Below, in pieces: positions 8,634 through 16,373 of a stretch of DNA of 38,611 bases. Location: positions 1-38,611 of the forward strand of contig CAVJWU010000008.1 of NCBI GenBank assembly GCA_963653535.1, in the 5' to 3' direction. A program made the translations under genes and the position numbers. This DNA comes from UBA3210 sp963653535. GTDB lineage: Bacteria > Bacillota_I > Bacilli_A > RFN20 > CAG-449. Position 1 is the stretch's first letter, and each line of letters begins with the position of its first letter. Below the pieces are notes generated by a model. That model searched no databases, had not been told where the DNA came from, and saw only the letters and a list, made by a program, of their open reading frames with translations.

Positions 8634-8981
8634 TTAGAGAACTTCTTTAAGACGTGCGCTCTTACCTTTTCTGTCACGTAAGAAGTAGATTTTGTTTCTT
8701 CTTACTTTACCATGTTTAATGACTTCGACAGAAGCAATATTTGGGGAGTTTACTGGGAATGTTCTTTCAACACCGATACCAGATGACATTTTTCTTACGA
8801 TAAATGTTTCGCCAACTCCAGAGCCGCGACGTGAAATGACAACACCTTGGAATACTTGGATTCTTGATTTGCCACCTTCAATAATTCTAACATTAACTTT
8901 AATTGTATCACCAGCAACAAATTTAGGTAAATCTGTTCTAATTTGTGATTTAGTGATTTTTTCAACTAATTGGTTATTCAT
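8634..8981 (-). CDS. rplS: 50S ribosomal protein L19
   Basis: The 115-residue protein matches L19 throughout: KFVAGDTIKVNVRIIEGGKSRIQVFQGVVISRRGSG, then FIVRKMSSGIGVERTFPVNSPNIASVEVIKHGKVRRNKIYFLRDRKGKSARLKE. It binds at the 30S-50S subunit interface. In most Bacilli rplS is the last gene of the rpsP-rimM-trmD operon. Here it is alone, on the opposite strand, with its own promoter, leader and terminator. The Shine-Dalgarno AAAGGAG lies unusually far (about 13 bases) from ATG, which leaves room for leader-based control. A strongly conserved gene; the call is certain. Confidence 0.98.
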   Translation of the reverse strand: MNNQLVEKITKSQIRTDLPKFVAGDTIKVNVRIIEGGKSRIQVFQGVVISRRGSGVGETFIVRKMSSGIGVERTFPVNSPNIASVEVIKHGKVRRNKIYFLRDRKGKSARLKEVL

Positions 8982-9050
8982 ACTGAATTACACGCTCCTT
9001 TCATAGATCGTTCACTAGTTTCCTAGCTGCATGATAATTTCACATGCCCA
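8982..9050 (-). promoter_or_regulatory. Structured 5' leader of rplS (candidate L19 autoregulatory leader)
   Basis: Between the promoter and the rplS start the minus-strand RNA can form GCATG/CATGC (9043-9047 with 9029-9033), then a GAAA tetraloop hairpin CTAG-GAAA-CTAG (9023-9026 with 9015-9018). An L19 mRNA leader is known in low-GC Gram-positive bacteria. I assign this by position and hairpin content, not by a consensus match. Confidence 0.45.
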
Positions 9051-9053
9051 ATA

Positions 9054-9082
9054 AGTATACCATTATAAAAAAATAGAAGCAA
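9054..9082 (-). promoter_or_regulatory. Sigma-A type promoter of rplS
   Basis: Read on the minus strand: -35 TTGCTT (9082-9077), 17-base spacer, -10 TATACT (9059-9054). This gives a start near 9047 and a leader of about 65 nt. Confidence 0.65.
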
Positions 9083-9197
9083 CATTATTTTATCATTTTC
9101 CTAATTATCTAGTAAATGGGTGAATCGTGACCATTTTGAATTTTTGCGTTTCGTACAACAGTACAATTCCTCGGTCCATGATTTCGTTTAGGCCCGA

Positions 9198-10259
9198 TTA
9201 ATCATCATTTTTTTCTTTTTGTTGCAAGTAAAACATAGCTTTTTGCGTTTCAATCTCCTCACGTAATTCTTCTTCCGTAGGTAAGTACAATTTATATTTA
9301 CTTGCAAATAATTGTTCGTTGCCATTAAGAACAGAATATCTCGCGATATCTTCGTCCGTATCCGAACACAAAATGATACCGATAGTCGGATTATCGCCCT
9401 CGTGACGTTTCAATTCATCGTACATGCGAATATACATATCCATCTGTCCTACATCTTGATGTGTTATCTTATTCGTTTTCAAATCAATTAAAACAAAGCA
9501 TTTCAAAATGTAATTATAGAACACAAGGTCGATATAATAATCTTCTTTTTCCGTTTTAATATGTTGTTGTCTTGCAACAAAAGCATAACCTTTACCAAGT
9601 TCCATAAGGAATTTTTGAATATTTGCGATGATACTTTTTTCAAGTTCAGTCTCCGTAAATGAACCATCGACAGACATTCCGAGAAACTCGGCAATCATTG
9701 GATTTTTAATAAACTCCAACTTGTCGATTTGATACTGCTGTGTCAATGCTTTCATCTCTTTTTCAACGGGCTCAGGATTCTGCGACTTTAGTATACGATA
9801 ATAGTATTGAGAAGATACATTTCGTTGCAAAGTACGCACGCTCCACATTTGCGCGTTAGCTTCTTTCTCATACCATTTCCGAGCACGTTCGTCTTGAACT
9901 TGTAAAAGAATGAGATAGTGAGACCAAGATAGAGCGCTTTCGAATTTTCCAGACAGTGTTTGGAAAATCTTAGAATACGTTTTATAGAAGGAATAAAAAC
10001 TATATAAATTTGATTTAGTAAAGCCTTTCCCATATAATGTTCGCAAATCTTTCGAAAGATTTTTAATTATACTTACGCCATATTCTGCGCGCTTTTCACC
10101 TTTAAGTTCTTCTTCCGCAATTCGATAACCAATTAGCCAATTTCGCTGAATCAAAGCTATATTAACAGCTTTATATGCACTATCGCGCGAAGATTCGATA
10201 ATCCCACACATATCTTTTAAGATATCAAAAGATTCATATACATAGTATATGATCTTCAA
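9198..10259 (-). CDS. YhcG/DUF1016 family PD-(D/E)XK nuclease
   Basis: The up to 353-residue protein has the two DUF1016 parts. The N-terminal helical domain (about residues 20-160) contains RNWLIGYRIAEEELKGEKRAEYG and LIQ/SWSHYLILLQV. The C-terminal PD-(D/E)XK nuclease domain has YYIDLVFYNYILKCFVLIDLK, where the Asp in IDLVFY and the D-L-K triad are the catalytic set, then THQDVGQMDMYI. The family is widespread in gut bacteria, often beside restriction-modification or mobile genes; its exact role is not settled. The open frame begins at a TTG with no clear ribosome site; ATG at 10211 is an alternative start. G+C is about 40% against roughly 28% around it, so it is probably acquired. Confidence 0.88.
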   Translation of the reverse strand: MKIIYYVYESFDILKDMCGIIESSRDSAYKAVNIALIQRNWLIGYRIAEEELKGEKRAEYGVSIIKNLSKDLRTLYGKGFTKSNLYSFYSFYKTYSKIFQTLSGKFESALSWSHYLILLQVQDERARKWYEKEANAQMWSVRTLQRNVSSQYYYRILKSQNPEPVEKEMKALTQQYQIDKLEFIKNPMIAEFLGMSVDGSFTETELEKSIIANIQKFLMELGKGYAFVARQQHIKTEKEDYYIDLVFYNYILKCFVLIDLKTNKITHQDVGQMDMYIRMYDELKRHEGDNPTIGIILCSDTDEDIARYSVLNGNEQLFASKYKLYLPTEEELREEIETQKAMFYLQQKEKNDD

Positions 10260-10302
10260 AATTCTTAATATTACGCCTATTTTGTCAATAGCCTAAGTGT
10301 AA

Positions 10303-10524
10303 AACTTCCGAGCACATCCTATTCATTATAAAAAGATAGTTGAATATCCAATTAAACAAATATGTGCTTTTATACGAGATTATAATGTATTATGCGTAAA
10401 TGATGATTTATATTATGTAACTAAATATAATGATTTAATTCCTTTTATCGAAGAAAGATTCTCTATTAATTTAGATAGAAAAATATTAACTGATGAAGAT
10501 ATAAAAAATATTTTTAAATGTTAA
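10303..10524 (+). pseudogene. C-terminal remnant of an unknown gene
   Basis: An open frame of 73 codons plus TAA runs here without any plausible start or ribosome site; the frame is closed by TAA just upstream at 10300. The translation contains IVEYPIKQICAFIRDYN and YYVTKYNDLIPFIEERF, reads like a folded globular protein and has host-like AT-rich codons, unlike the neighbouring yhcG island. I read it as the surviving 3' end of a gene whose front was lost when the island inserted or by deletion. The family is not recognised. A chance open frame in AT-rich DNA is the alternative, but the balanced residue content argues against it. Confidence 0.45.
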
Positions 10525-10534
10525 GCAAAAATAC

Positions 10535-10563
10535 TTGACAGTATCTTTGAATACCTATATTAT
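10535..10563 (+). promoter_or_regulatory. Sigma-A type promoter of rpsP
   Basis: Consensus -35 TTGACA (10535-10540), 17-base spacer, -10 TATTAT (10558-10563). Transcription would start near 10570, giving a short leader with AAGGAGG before the rpsP ATG. Confidence 0.85.
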
Positions 10564-10591
10564 TACATCGTAGCCTAAGGAGGATATATTT

Positions 10592-10870
10592 ATGGCAGTA
10601 AAAATTAGATTAACAAGAACTGGTCGTCATGATGACCCATCTTATAGAATTGTAGTTGCAGATTCACGTTTCTCACGTGATGGCCGTTACATCGAACAAG
10701 TTGGTTATTATGATCCAAAAGCTCAAGGCAATACACCTACTATCAAATTAGAAAACGAAAAAATCTTAGCTTGGTTAGAAAAAGGTGCTAAACCATCAGA
10801 CACAGTTAGATCTTTACTTTCAGATGCAGGCATCATGAAAGAATTTGCTTCAAAAAAAGCTTCTAAGTAA
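10592..10870 (+). CDS. rpsP: 30S ribosomal protein S16
   Basis: The 92-residue protein opens MAVKIRLTRTGRHDDPSYRIVVADSR and continues RDGRYIEQVGYYDP, both hallmarks of S16, which is needed for 30S assembly. Length and C-terminal Lys-rich tail are typical. A perfect AAGGAGG site and a consensus promoter precede it. khpA begins 15 bases after the stop, and a terminator follows khpA, so rpsP and khpA form one short transcript, separated from rimM-trmD by that terminator. Confidence 0.98.
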   Translation: MAVKIRLTRTGRHDDPSYRIVVADSRFSRDGRYIEQVGYYDPKAQGNTPTIKLENEKILAWLEKGAKPSDTVRSLLSDAGIMKEFASKKASK

Positions 10871-10885
10871 TTGGAGATAGTAATT

Positions 10886-11146
10886 ATGGATTACATAGTC
10901 GCTATCCACAAGATCATTGATCCAATCGTTTCTCATCCAGAAATGATCGAAATTACTGAACTTGAAAATGAAAATAAGAAAGATCGCACATTCGTAATCA
11001 AATGCGAAAAAGATGACGCTGGTAGATTAATCGGTAAACGTGGTTCTACTGCAGACGCATTAAGAGAAGTCTTAAGTATTGCTGGTAAAACAAATTCAGA
11101 AAGAGTTCATATCAAATTCGTTTCTGAAGAAGTTGAAGCGAAATAA
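10886..11146 (+). CDS. khpA: KH domain RNA-binding protein KhpA
   Basis: This 86-residue protein (also called YlqC) has a single KH domain with the GxxG RNA-contact loop in GRLIGKRGSTADALREVLS. It works with KhpB in RNA binding and cell-envelope control in Bacillota. I place the start at the ATG at 10886, 9 bases after GGAGAT; a longer in-frame TTG start at 10871 would bury that site. Its place after rpsP is conserved in Bacillota. It is followed at once by a hairpin terminator. Confidence 0.94.
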   Translation: MDYIVAIHKIIDPIVSHPEMIEITELENENKKDRTFVIKCEKDDAGRLIGKRGSTADALREVLSIAGKTNSERVHIKFVSEEVEAK

Positions 11147-11151
11147 ATAAT

Positions 11152-11174
11152 AAGTCCTTCGGGACTTTTTATTT
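11152..11174 (+). terminator. Intrinsic terminator after khpA
   Basis: AAGTCC pairs with GGACTT around a TTCG tetraloop, followed by TTTATTTT. The short stem may be partly leaky, letting rpsP transcription reach rimM. Confidence 0.75.
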
Positions 11175-11218
11175 TCTAGTTATTTCTATATAATTTATAT
11201 AACGAAATGGAGGAAACT

Positions 11219-11731
11219 ATGACTAAATTAATTATTGGAACAATTTTAAAAACGCAAGGATTAAAAGGTTGTGTCAAAGTATTTTCACAAACTGATTTTG
11301 CTCCTACAAGATATAAAAAAGGAAATAATGTTTATATTGAAACTAAACAAGGTGAAGAAATTAAAGTAACTGTTAGCGATTATTATTTCTATCAAGGTTT
11401 TGATTATGTCACTTTTGAAGAATATCCAACTATTGAATCAATTACTCCTTTATTAGGTAGTAAAATCTTCGCGAATAAAGAAGAACTTCCTCCACTTGAA
11501 GAAGGTAGTTATTATTTCTGTGATTTAATAAACCTCGATGTTATCGATGAAAAAAGAGGTAATGTTGGCAAAGTAATTGAAATTAATGATTATGTCGGTA
11601 GACGTTCCTTAAGAGTTAAGTTAAAGAACAAAAAAGAAATATTAATTCCTTATATTGGAGCTTTTATTAAAAAAGTCGATTTAGCTAATAAAAGAATTGA
11701 AGTCACTTTAATCGACGGGATGGTCGATTAA
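11219..11731 (+). CDS. rimM: Ribosome maturation factor RimM
   Basis: The 170-residue protein carries the N-terminal RimM domain (IGTILKTQGLKGCVKVFSQTD) and a C-terminal PRC-barrel (YYFCDLINLDVI, then GKVIEINDY, KEILIPYIGAFIKKVDL). It binds S19 and helps mature the 30S head. The start is the ATG at 11219, which has GGAGG 5 bases upstream; an ATG at 11207 would overlap that site. The stop codon overlaps the trmD start by one base (TAATG), so translation is coupled. Confidence 0.95.
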   Translation: MTKLIIGTILKTQGLKGCVKVFSQTDFAPTRYKKGNNVYIETKQGEEIKVTVSDYYFYQGFDYVTFEEYPTIESITPLLGSKIFANKEELPPLEEGSYYFCDLINLDVIDEKRGNVGKVIEINDYVGRRSLRVKLKNKKEILIPYIGAFIKKVDLANKRIEVTLIDGMVD

Positions 11732-12510
11732 TGAAAATCACTATTTTAACTTTATTTCCTGATATGTTTACTTCTTTTCTTTCTAATTCAATTATTAAAA
11801 GAGGTATTGCAAAAGGATTAATCGAATTTGAAATAGTTAATATCCGTGATTTTACTTTAGATAAGAATCATCGTGTTGATGATTATCCTACCGGTGGAGG
11901 AGCAGGTTTAATTATGAAAGTTCAACCTGTTTTAGATGCATTAAAATCTGTTAAAAAAGATAATTCTTACACCTTAATGACTTCCCCTCGAGGAAAGACT
12001 TTTAATCAAGCAAAAGCGATAGAATTATCAAATAAAGAACATTTAATCTTCGTCTGCGGACATTATGAAGGAATCGATGAAAGATTTAATAAATACGTCG
12101 ATGAATTAGTCTCAATTGGTGATTATATTCTTACCGGCGGAGAAGTACCAGTTATGGCTATGAGTGATTCAATTATTCGTTTAATTAAAGGAGTAATCGC
12201 TGAAGAATCTACTTCAGAAGAATCATTTAATAATGGTTTATTAGAATATCGTCAATACACTTTCCCTTATGATTATGAAGGTGATAAAATCCCTGATATT
12301 CTCTTTTCTGGCAATCATGAAGCAATAAGAAAATATCGCCAAAGAGAATCATTATATCTAACTAGACTTTATCGTCCTGATATGTTTGAAAAATATCAAA
12401 TGAATAAAGAAGATATTAAGTTACTTAGTGATTTAGATAAAGGAATATTTCCTAAATGGGAAGAAGAAGCTTTAACTAAAGGAGCTAAATTTATTAAGAA
12501 AGATAAGTAG
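11731..12510 (+). CDS. trmD: tRNA (guanine-N1)-methyltransferase TrmD
   Basis: This 259-residue enzyme methylates G37 next to the anticodon, using S-adenosylmethionine, and prevents frameshifting. The N-terminal SPOUT domain has ITILTLFPDMF, RVDDYPTGGGAGLIMK, and the trefoil-knot segments VCGHYEGIDER and SIGDYILTGGEVPVM. The C-terminal helical domain has GLLEYRQYTFPYDY and KYRQRESLYLTRLYRPDM. It overlaps rimM by one base. Stop TAG lies inside the left arm of its terminator. In relatives rplS follows; here it does not. Confidence 0.98.
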   Translation: MKITILTLFPDMFTSFLSNSIIKRGIAKGLIEFEIVNIRDFTLDKNHRVDDYPTGGGAGLIMKVQPVLDALKSVKKDNSYTLMTSPRGKTFNQAKAIELSNKEHLIFVCGHYEGIDERFNKYVDELVSIGDYILTGGEVPVMAMSDSIIRLIKGVIAEESTSEESFNNGLLEYRQYTFPYDYEGDKIPDILFSGNHEAIRKYRQRESLYLTRLYRPDMFEKYQMNKEDIKLLSDLDKGIFPKWEEEALTKGAKFIKKDK

Positions 12511-12536
12511 ATGTTACGAAGGTAACATCTTTTTTT
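12510..12536 (+). terminator. Intrinsic terminator of rimM-trmD
   Basis: GATGTTAC pairs perfectly with GTAACATC around a GAAG loop and is followed by seven T. The first base is the last base of the trmD stop codon. Confidence 0.9.
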
Positions 12537-12584
12537 ATGTTTAGTTTTTACCTTAAATCCCTATTATTTTGCTTATTTTTTTAA

Positions 12585-12610
12585 ATAAAAAAGGTCTACG
12601 AATAGACCTT
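12585..12610 (-). terminator. Intrinsic terminator of the pcrA-gatCAB-DJ-1 operon
   Basis: On the minus strand AAGGTCTA pairs perfectly with TAGACCTT around a TTCG tetraloop and is followed by a T run. It touches the stop codon of the DJ-1 family gene and faces the trmD terminator. Confidence 0.88.
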
Positions 12611-13160
12611 ATTCACCTTGACAAGATGATTCTAATTTTTTTGTTTCTTCTTCCCCATGGAAATATCGATAAATCGCTAAAGCAAAGGGAAAAGAATATC
12701 CCATAGCTTTCGCGCTAATGAAGTTTCCGCTAACGACTACGCCTTCATTTCTTAAATATGTGCCTCCAATAATTTGATCTTCAAATCCAGGATGAACAAC
12801 ATAATTTCTATTTTGAAAATATCCTAGTCGACCAACTAACATTGGGGCAGCGCATATAGCTGCAATTAATTTATTTTTCGAAGCAAAATAATTAATAATA
12901 TCATTAACTATTTCTTTAAAAGCCATAATCTTAAATGAGCCAGGGCCACCAGGAATAATAAGTCCATCAAAAGAAGAATAATCTTTTATATCTTCAATCA
13001 AATTTTCAATATAGAGATGGTTATTACATTTAGTGATAATCTCATTTCTTCCCATTAAGCTAGCTTTAACAACTTCTTCTTTACCACGAAGAAGAACATC
13101 TAATGGAGTTAATGCCTCAACATCTTCTACTCCATCAACAAATAGCATTAAATATTTCAT
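12609..13160 (-). CDS. DJ-1/PfpI family protein
   Basis: This 183-residue protein has the DJ-1 flavodoxin-like fold: MKYLMLFVDGVEDVEALTPLDVLLRG at the front, LIIPGGPGS, and the nucleophile elbow AAICAAPMLVG with Cys103. Glu15 corresponds to the conserved Glu that pairs with the redox cysteine. The family includes YajL/DJ-1 type protein-repair or glyoxalase-like enzymes; which activity applies here cannot be read from sequence. It starts one base after the gatB stop, so it is the last gene of the operon. Confidence 0.93.
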   Translation of the reverse strand: MKYLMLFVDGVEDVEALTPLDVLLRGKEEVVKASLMGRNEIITKCNNHLYIENLIEDIKDYSSFDGLIIPGGPGSFKIMAFKEIVNDIINYFASKNKLIAAICAAPMLVGRLGYFQNRNYVVHPGFEDQIIGGTYLRNEGVVVSGNFISAKAMGYSFPFALAIYRYFHGEEETKKLESSCQGE

Positions 13161-13161
13161 A

Positions 13162-14592
13162 TTATTTGCTCTTTAAGATTTCTAAAACAAGTTTAGAAGT
13201 AATTTGAGGGTTTACTTTACCTTTAGTTTTCTTCATAACTTGGCCAACTAAGAAGCCTAAAGCTCTATCTTTACCATTCTTAAAGTCAACAACTGATTGA
13301 GGGAATTCATTAATTGTTTCTTCAACAATCGCTTTAATCGCTCCTTCGTCAGAATTTTGTTTTAAACCTAATTCATCTGCAATTTCTTCAGCATTTTTAT
13401 TATTAATTGCCATCTTTTCAAAGACATTACGTGCTTGGTTAAATGATAAGCTACCTTTATCTAACATATTAATTAAGACTAATAAATTATCTGGAGTTAC
13501 TTTTAAGTCTTTAATAGTTAAAGAATTCTTATTTAAGTAAGCTAAAATATCTCCGTTTAACCAGTTCCAGAAAGCTTTGGCTTTAGTAGAATCTTCTTTA
13601 ACACACTTATCAAAATATTCACTAGAATCTTTATCTTGTAACATTTGATTTGCTTCGTCTTCACTTAATCCTAAAGAAATATAACGGACAAATTTTTCAC
13701 TTGCAAGTTCATTACTTGTTTTAATCGCATTAAGAACAAATTCATCACTTAATTTAATTGGGACAATATTAGGTTCGGTGAAATATTTATAATCGACTGC
13801 ATCTGTCTTTTTTCTCATTAAAACCGTCTCTTTTTTCATTTCATCGAAACGTCTTGTTTCTTGTTCAACTGGTGAGCCACTTAATAATAATTTAGTTTGT
13901 CTTTTTACTTCATAATCAATCGCACGTTGAACGTTCGCGGTTGAATTTAAGTTTTTAACTTCAACTTTTGTTCCAAATGTTTCACTTCCATAAGGTCTAA
14001 TAGAGACGTTAACATCACATCTAAGTGAACCTTCTTCCATCTTACCATCAGAAACATCTAAGTATGTGACAATTGATTTAATCATTTCAACATATTTCAT
14101 CGCTTCTTCACCACTTCTAATATTTGGGCGAGAAACAATTTCGACTAATGGAGTTCCAGCACGGTTATAGTCAAGTAATGTATAATCTGCCATATGGTGT
14201 TGCATACATGTATCTTCTTCCATATGTAAACGTTCAATTTCAATACGTTTAGTTCTTCCATCGCTTAATTTAATATCTAAATAACCATTTGAACCAATTG
14301 GACGAGCTTGTTGAGTGATTTGATATCCCTTAGGAAGGTCACTATAGAAATAATTTTTTCTATCAAACCATAATTCATGATCAATAGTCATATTTAATGC
14401 ATGCGATACTCTAATTGCGTTAATAACTGCTTGTTTATTAACAATAGGCATCGTACCAGGGAAAGCGATATCTAATGGGCGAACACAAGTGTTAGGTTCT
14501 TCACCAAAAGAGATTTTACCTGTCGAAAACATCTTTGATTTAGTTTTCATTTCTACGTGGATTTCAATACCAATAACTGCTTCAAAATTCAT
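13162..14592 (-). CDS. gatB: Aspartyl/glutamyl-tRNA(Asn/Gln) amidotransferase subunit B
   Basis: The 476-residue GatB phosphorylates the misacylated tRNA-bound Glu (or Asp) as part of GatCAB. Hallmarks are AVIGIEIHVEMKTKSKMFS at the front, MHMEEDTC-type ERLHMEEDTCMQH, DYNRAGTPLVEIVSRPN, MEEGSLRCDVNVSIRP and the YFTEPNIVP stretch, then the C-terminal YqeY-like tail (KALGFLVGQVMKKTKGKVNP-type). It overlaps the gatA stop by one base. Presence of GatCAB implies that Gln-tRNA (and perhaps Asn-tRNA) is made by the indirect route. Confidence 0.97.
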   Translation of the reverse strand: MNFEAVIGIEIHVEMKTKSKMFSTGKISFGEEPNTCVRPLDIAFPGTMPIVNKQAVINAIRVSHALNMTIDHELWFDRKNYFYSDLPKGYQITQQARPIGSNGYLDIKLSDGRTKRIEIERLHMEEDTCMQHHMADYTLLDYNRAGTPLVEIVSRPNIRSGEEAMKYVEMIKSIVTYLDVSDGKMEEGSLRCDVNVSIRPYGSETFGTKVEVKNLNSTANVQRAIDYEVKRQTKLLLSGSPVEQETRRFDEMKKETVLMRKKTDAVDYKYFTEPNIVPIKLSDEFVLNAIKTSNELASEKFVRYISLGLSEDEANQMLQDKDSSEYFDKCVKEDSTKAKAFWNWLNGDILAYLNKNSLTIKDLKVTPDNLLVLINMLDKGSLSFNQARNVFEKMAINNKNAEEIADELGLKQNSDEGAIKAIVEETINEFPQSVVDFKNGKDRALGFLVGQVMKKTKGKVNPQITSKLVLEILKSK

Positions 14593-16067
14593 TAGTCCAT
14601 CACCTTCTTTGCATAAATATTTTTTAGTCCTAAACTACTTTCAAGTGCACTTGCAATACTAAAGCAAGTAACTTCGTCAAATGCTTTAGTCATAATATTA
14701 CAACCAAATGGGAATTTATTATCTAATCCCATTGGAATAGTTAGAGAAGGTAAACCTCCAAAATTACCTAAAGCTAAATGATTTTCAATAATCATAGTAT
14801 GAGGATCTAATCTACTCGCGACATCGTCATTAGAAACATAAGGATTTCTAATAATTCCTCCGCATGGAGTAATAATCGCATCATAATTTTCATAGATTTC
14901 ATTTAATTTATTAACGATTAAATGTCTGATTTTTTGAGCTCTAATAAAGAGTTCTTCTTGGTTATCTTTAAATAATGAATAAGAACCAATAACGAATCTT
15001 CTTCTAATTAATTCACAGAATCCTTTCGTTCTCGCTTTCATCATTACTTCTTGGTAAGTATTTTCTTCACCAATTCGTGGTCCAAATTTAATACCATCGA
15101 GATTTGCGTTATTAGAAGTAGCTTCCGCGCAAGAAATAATCATATAACAAGGATAGATTGCTTCAAGAAGTTTTGCATCAAAACTAATTTCTTCAACAAT
15201 CGCGCCTTTTTCTTTTAAGATTGAAGAAACTTTTTCCATACCTAATTTAATTGGTTCGTCTTTAATTGATTCATTAATTTCTTTAATAAAAGCAATTTTC
15301 TTACCTCTCATATCTTCATTAATTTTTGAAGCATATTTTTCTACTTCACGAGGTGAAGAAGTTGCATCGTGATCAATATCGTAACCTGCAAGAAGTTCAA
15401 GTGCGATAGCAGAATCTTTAACAGTTCTAGTAAAATAAGCGACATGGTCTAAAGAAGGAGCAAAAGGGAATAAACCAAAACGAGAAATTCTTCCCCAAGT
15501 TGGTTTCATACCGACTAGTCCTGCGTAAGAAGCAGGCTTTCTAACTGAGTCACCAGTATCTGAGCCTAAAGCAAAAGGAACAATACCTTGTGCGACTAAA
15601 GAAGCGCTGCCACATGATGAACCACCAATCTTATAAGTATGTGTTTCATCATATGGATTAAATGTAATACCTTTATGGCCTGTCGTACCGGTTCCACCCA
15701 TCGCAAGTTCATCTAAGGTTGATTTACCAATTAAAACCGCCTTATTTTCTTTAAGTTTTCTTACAACTGTCGCATCAAAAACTGGGACGTAATCTTTTAA
15801 AATTTCACTTGAACCAGTAGTTAAGATATCTTTAGTAGAAAAGTTATCTTTTGCGATATATGGTATACCCCAAAACATATTATCTACTTCAGGTTCTTTT
15901 AATGATGAAGCAAAATTAATCGCTTCTTGTTCACAAATAGTTTCTAAAGCATTAGTACTTTCTTTCTTTAATGCTTCAAGCGCGTCTAACGTTAATTCTA
16001 AAGGAGTAACTTCCTTTTTAACTAATAAGTCATGTAATTCTTCAATTGTTTTACCGATATATTTCAT
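14592..16067 (-). CDS. gatA: Glutamyl-tRNA(Gln) amidotransferase subunit A
   Basis: This 491-residue amidase-signature enzyme releases ammonia from glutamine for GatB. The Ser-cisSer-Lys triad is visible: Lys in PYIAKDNF, the cis-Ser in GGSSCGSAS, and the nucleophile Ser in GSDTGDSVRKPAS. Most bacteria have GGSSGGSA and TGGSIRQPA; the Asp in TGDS and the Lys in RKPAS resemble Mollicutes-type GatA as I recall it. The signature LVGMKPTWGRISRFGLFPFAPSLDHV follows. The gene sits one base from gatC and overlaps gatB. Confidence 0.97.
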   Translation of the reverse strand: MKYIGKTIEELHDLLVKKEVTPLELTLDALEALKKESTNALETICEQEAINFASSLKEPEVDNMFWGIPYIAKDNFSTKDILTTGSSEILKDYVPVFDATVVRKLKENKAVLIGKSTLDELAMGGTGTTGHKGITFNPYDETHTYKIGGSSCGSASLVAQGIVPFALGSDTGDSVRKPASYAGLVGMKPTWGRISRFGLFPFAPSLDHVAYFTRTVKDSAIALELLAGYDIDHDATSSPREVEKYASKINEDMRGKKIAFIKEINESIKDEPIKLGMEKVSSILKEKGAIVEEISFDAKLLEAIYPCYMIISCAEATSNNANLDGIKFGPRIGEENTYQEVMMKARTKGFCELIRRRFVIGSYSLFKDNQEELFIRAQKIRHLIVNKLNEIYENYDAIITPCGGIIRNPYVSNDDVASRLDPHTMIIENHLALGNFGGLPSLTIPMGLDNKFPFGCNIMTKAFDEVTCFSIASALESSLGLKNIYAKKVMD

Positions 16068-16068
16068 A

Positions 16069-16365
16069 TTAGCCTACCACCTTTGGAAGTTTAATTTGTC
16101 CTTCCACAACATCTTTTGCGTTTCTTAATACTTCTTCTTTAGATAATCCTTCTTCAGGAACATCTTCTCTTAAATAAGAAGTAGTTACATCAAATGGGAA
16201 AGTCATTGGACTAATGTCATCTAGACCCTCAATTTCTCCGAGAACTTCCATTTGTTTAGTGATGACATCAAATTCTTTTAAAAGTAATTCATATTGTTCA
16301 CTAGACATATCGAACATTAAGTTATTCGCACATTTTTTTAATAATTCAATATCGTATTTAACCAT
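16069..16365 (-). CDS. gatC: Glutamyl-tRNA(Gln) amidotransferase subunit C
   Basis: This 98-residue subunit wraps around GatA and stabilises the GatAB complex. The two-helix N-terminus (LLKKCANNLMFDMSSEQYELLLKEFDVI) is followed by the GatC signature IEGLDDISPMTFPFDVTTSYLREDVP and the tail LPKVVG. Its ribosome site AGGAGG overlaps the pcrA stop codon (TAG), so pcrA and gatCAB are translated from one message. Confidence 0.94.
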   Translation of the reverse strand: MVKYDIELLKKCANNLMFDMSSEQYELLLKEFDVITKQMEVLGEIEGLDDISPMTFPFDVTTSYLREDVPEEGLSKEEVLRNAKDVVEGQIKLPKVVG

Positions 16366-16373
16366 ATATCCTC

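Noticed and set aside
9198..10259. Restriction-modification or toxin-antitoxin system around yhcG
   Set aside because: No methylase, specificity subunit, antitoxin-like or transposase gene flanks it; only a lone nuclease with short remnants is seen.
11180..11200. Separate promoter for rimM at the TATAAT near 11188
   Set aside because: No acceptable -35 lies at the right distance. Read-through of the short khpA terminator explains rimM expression equally well.
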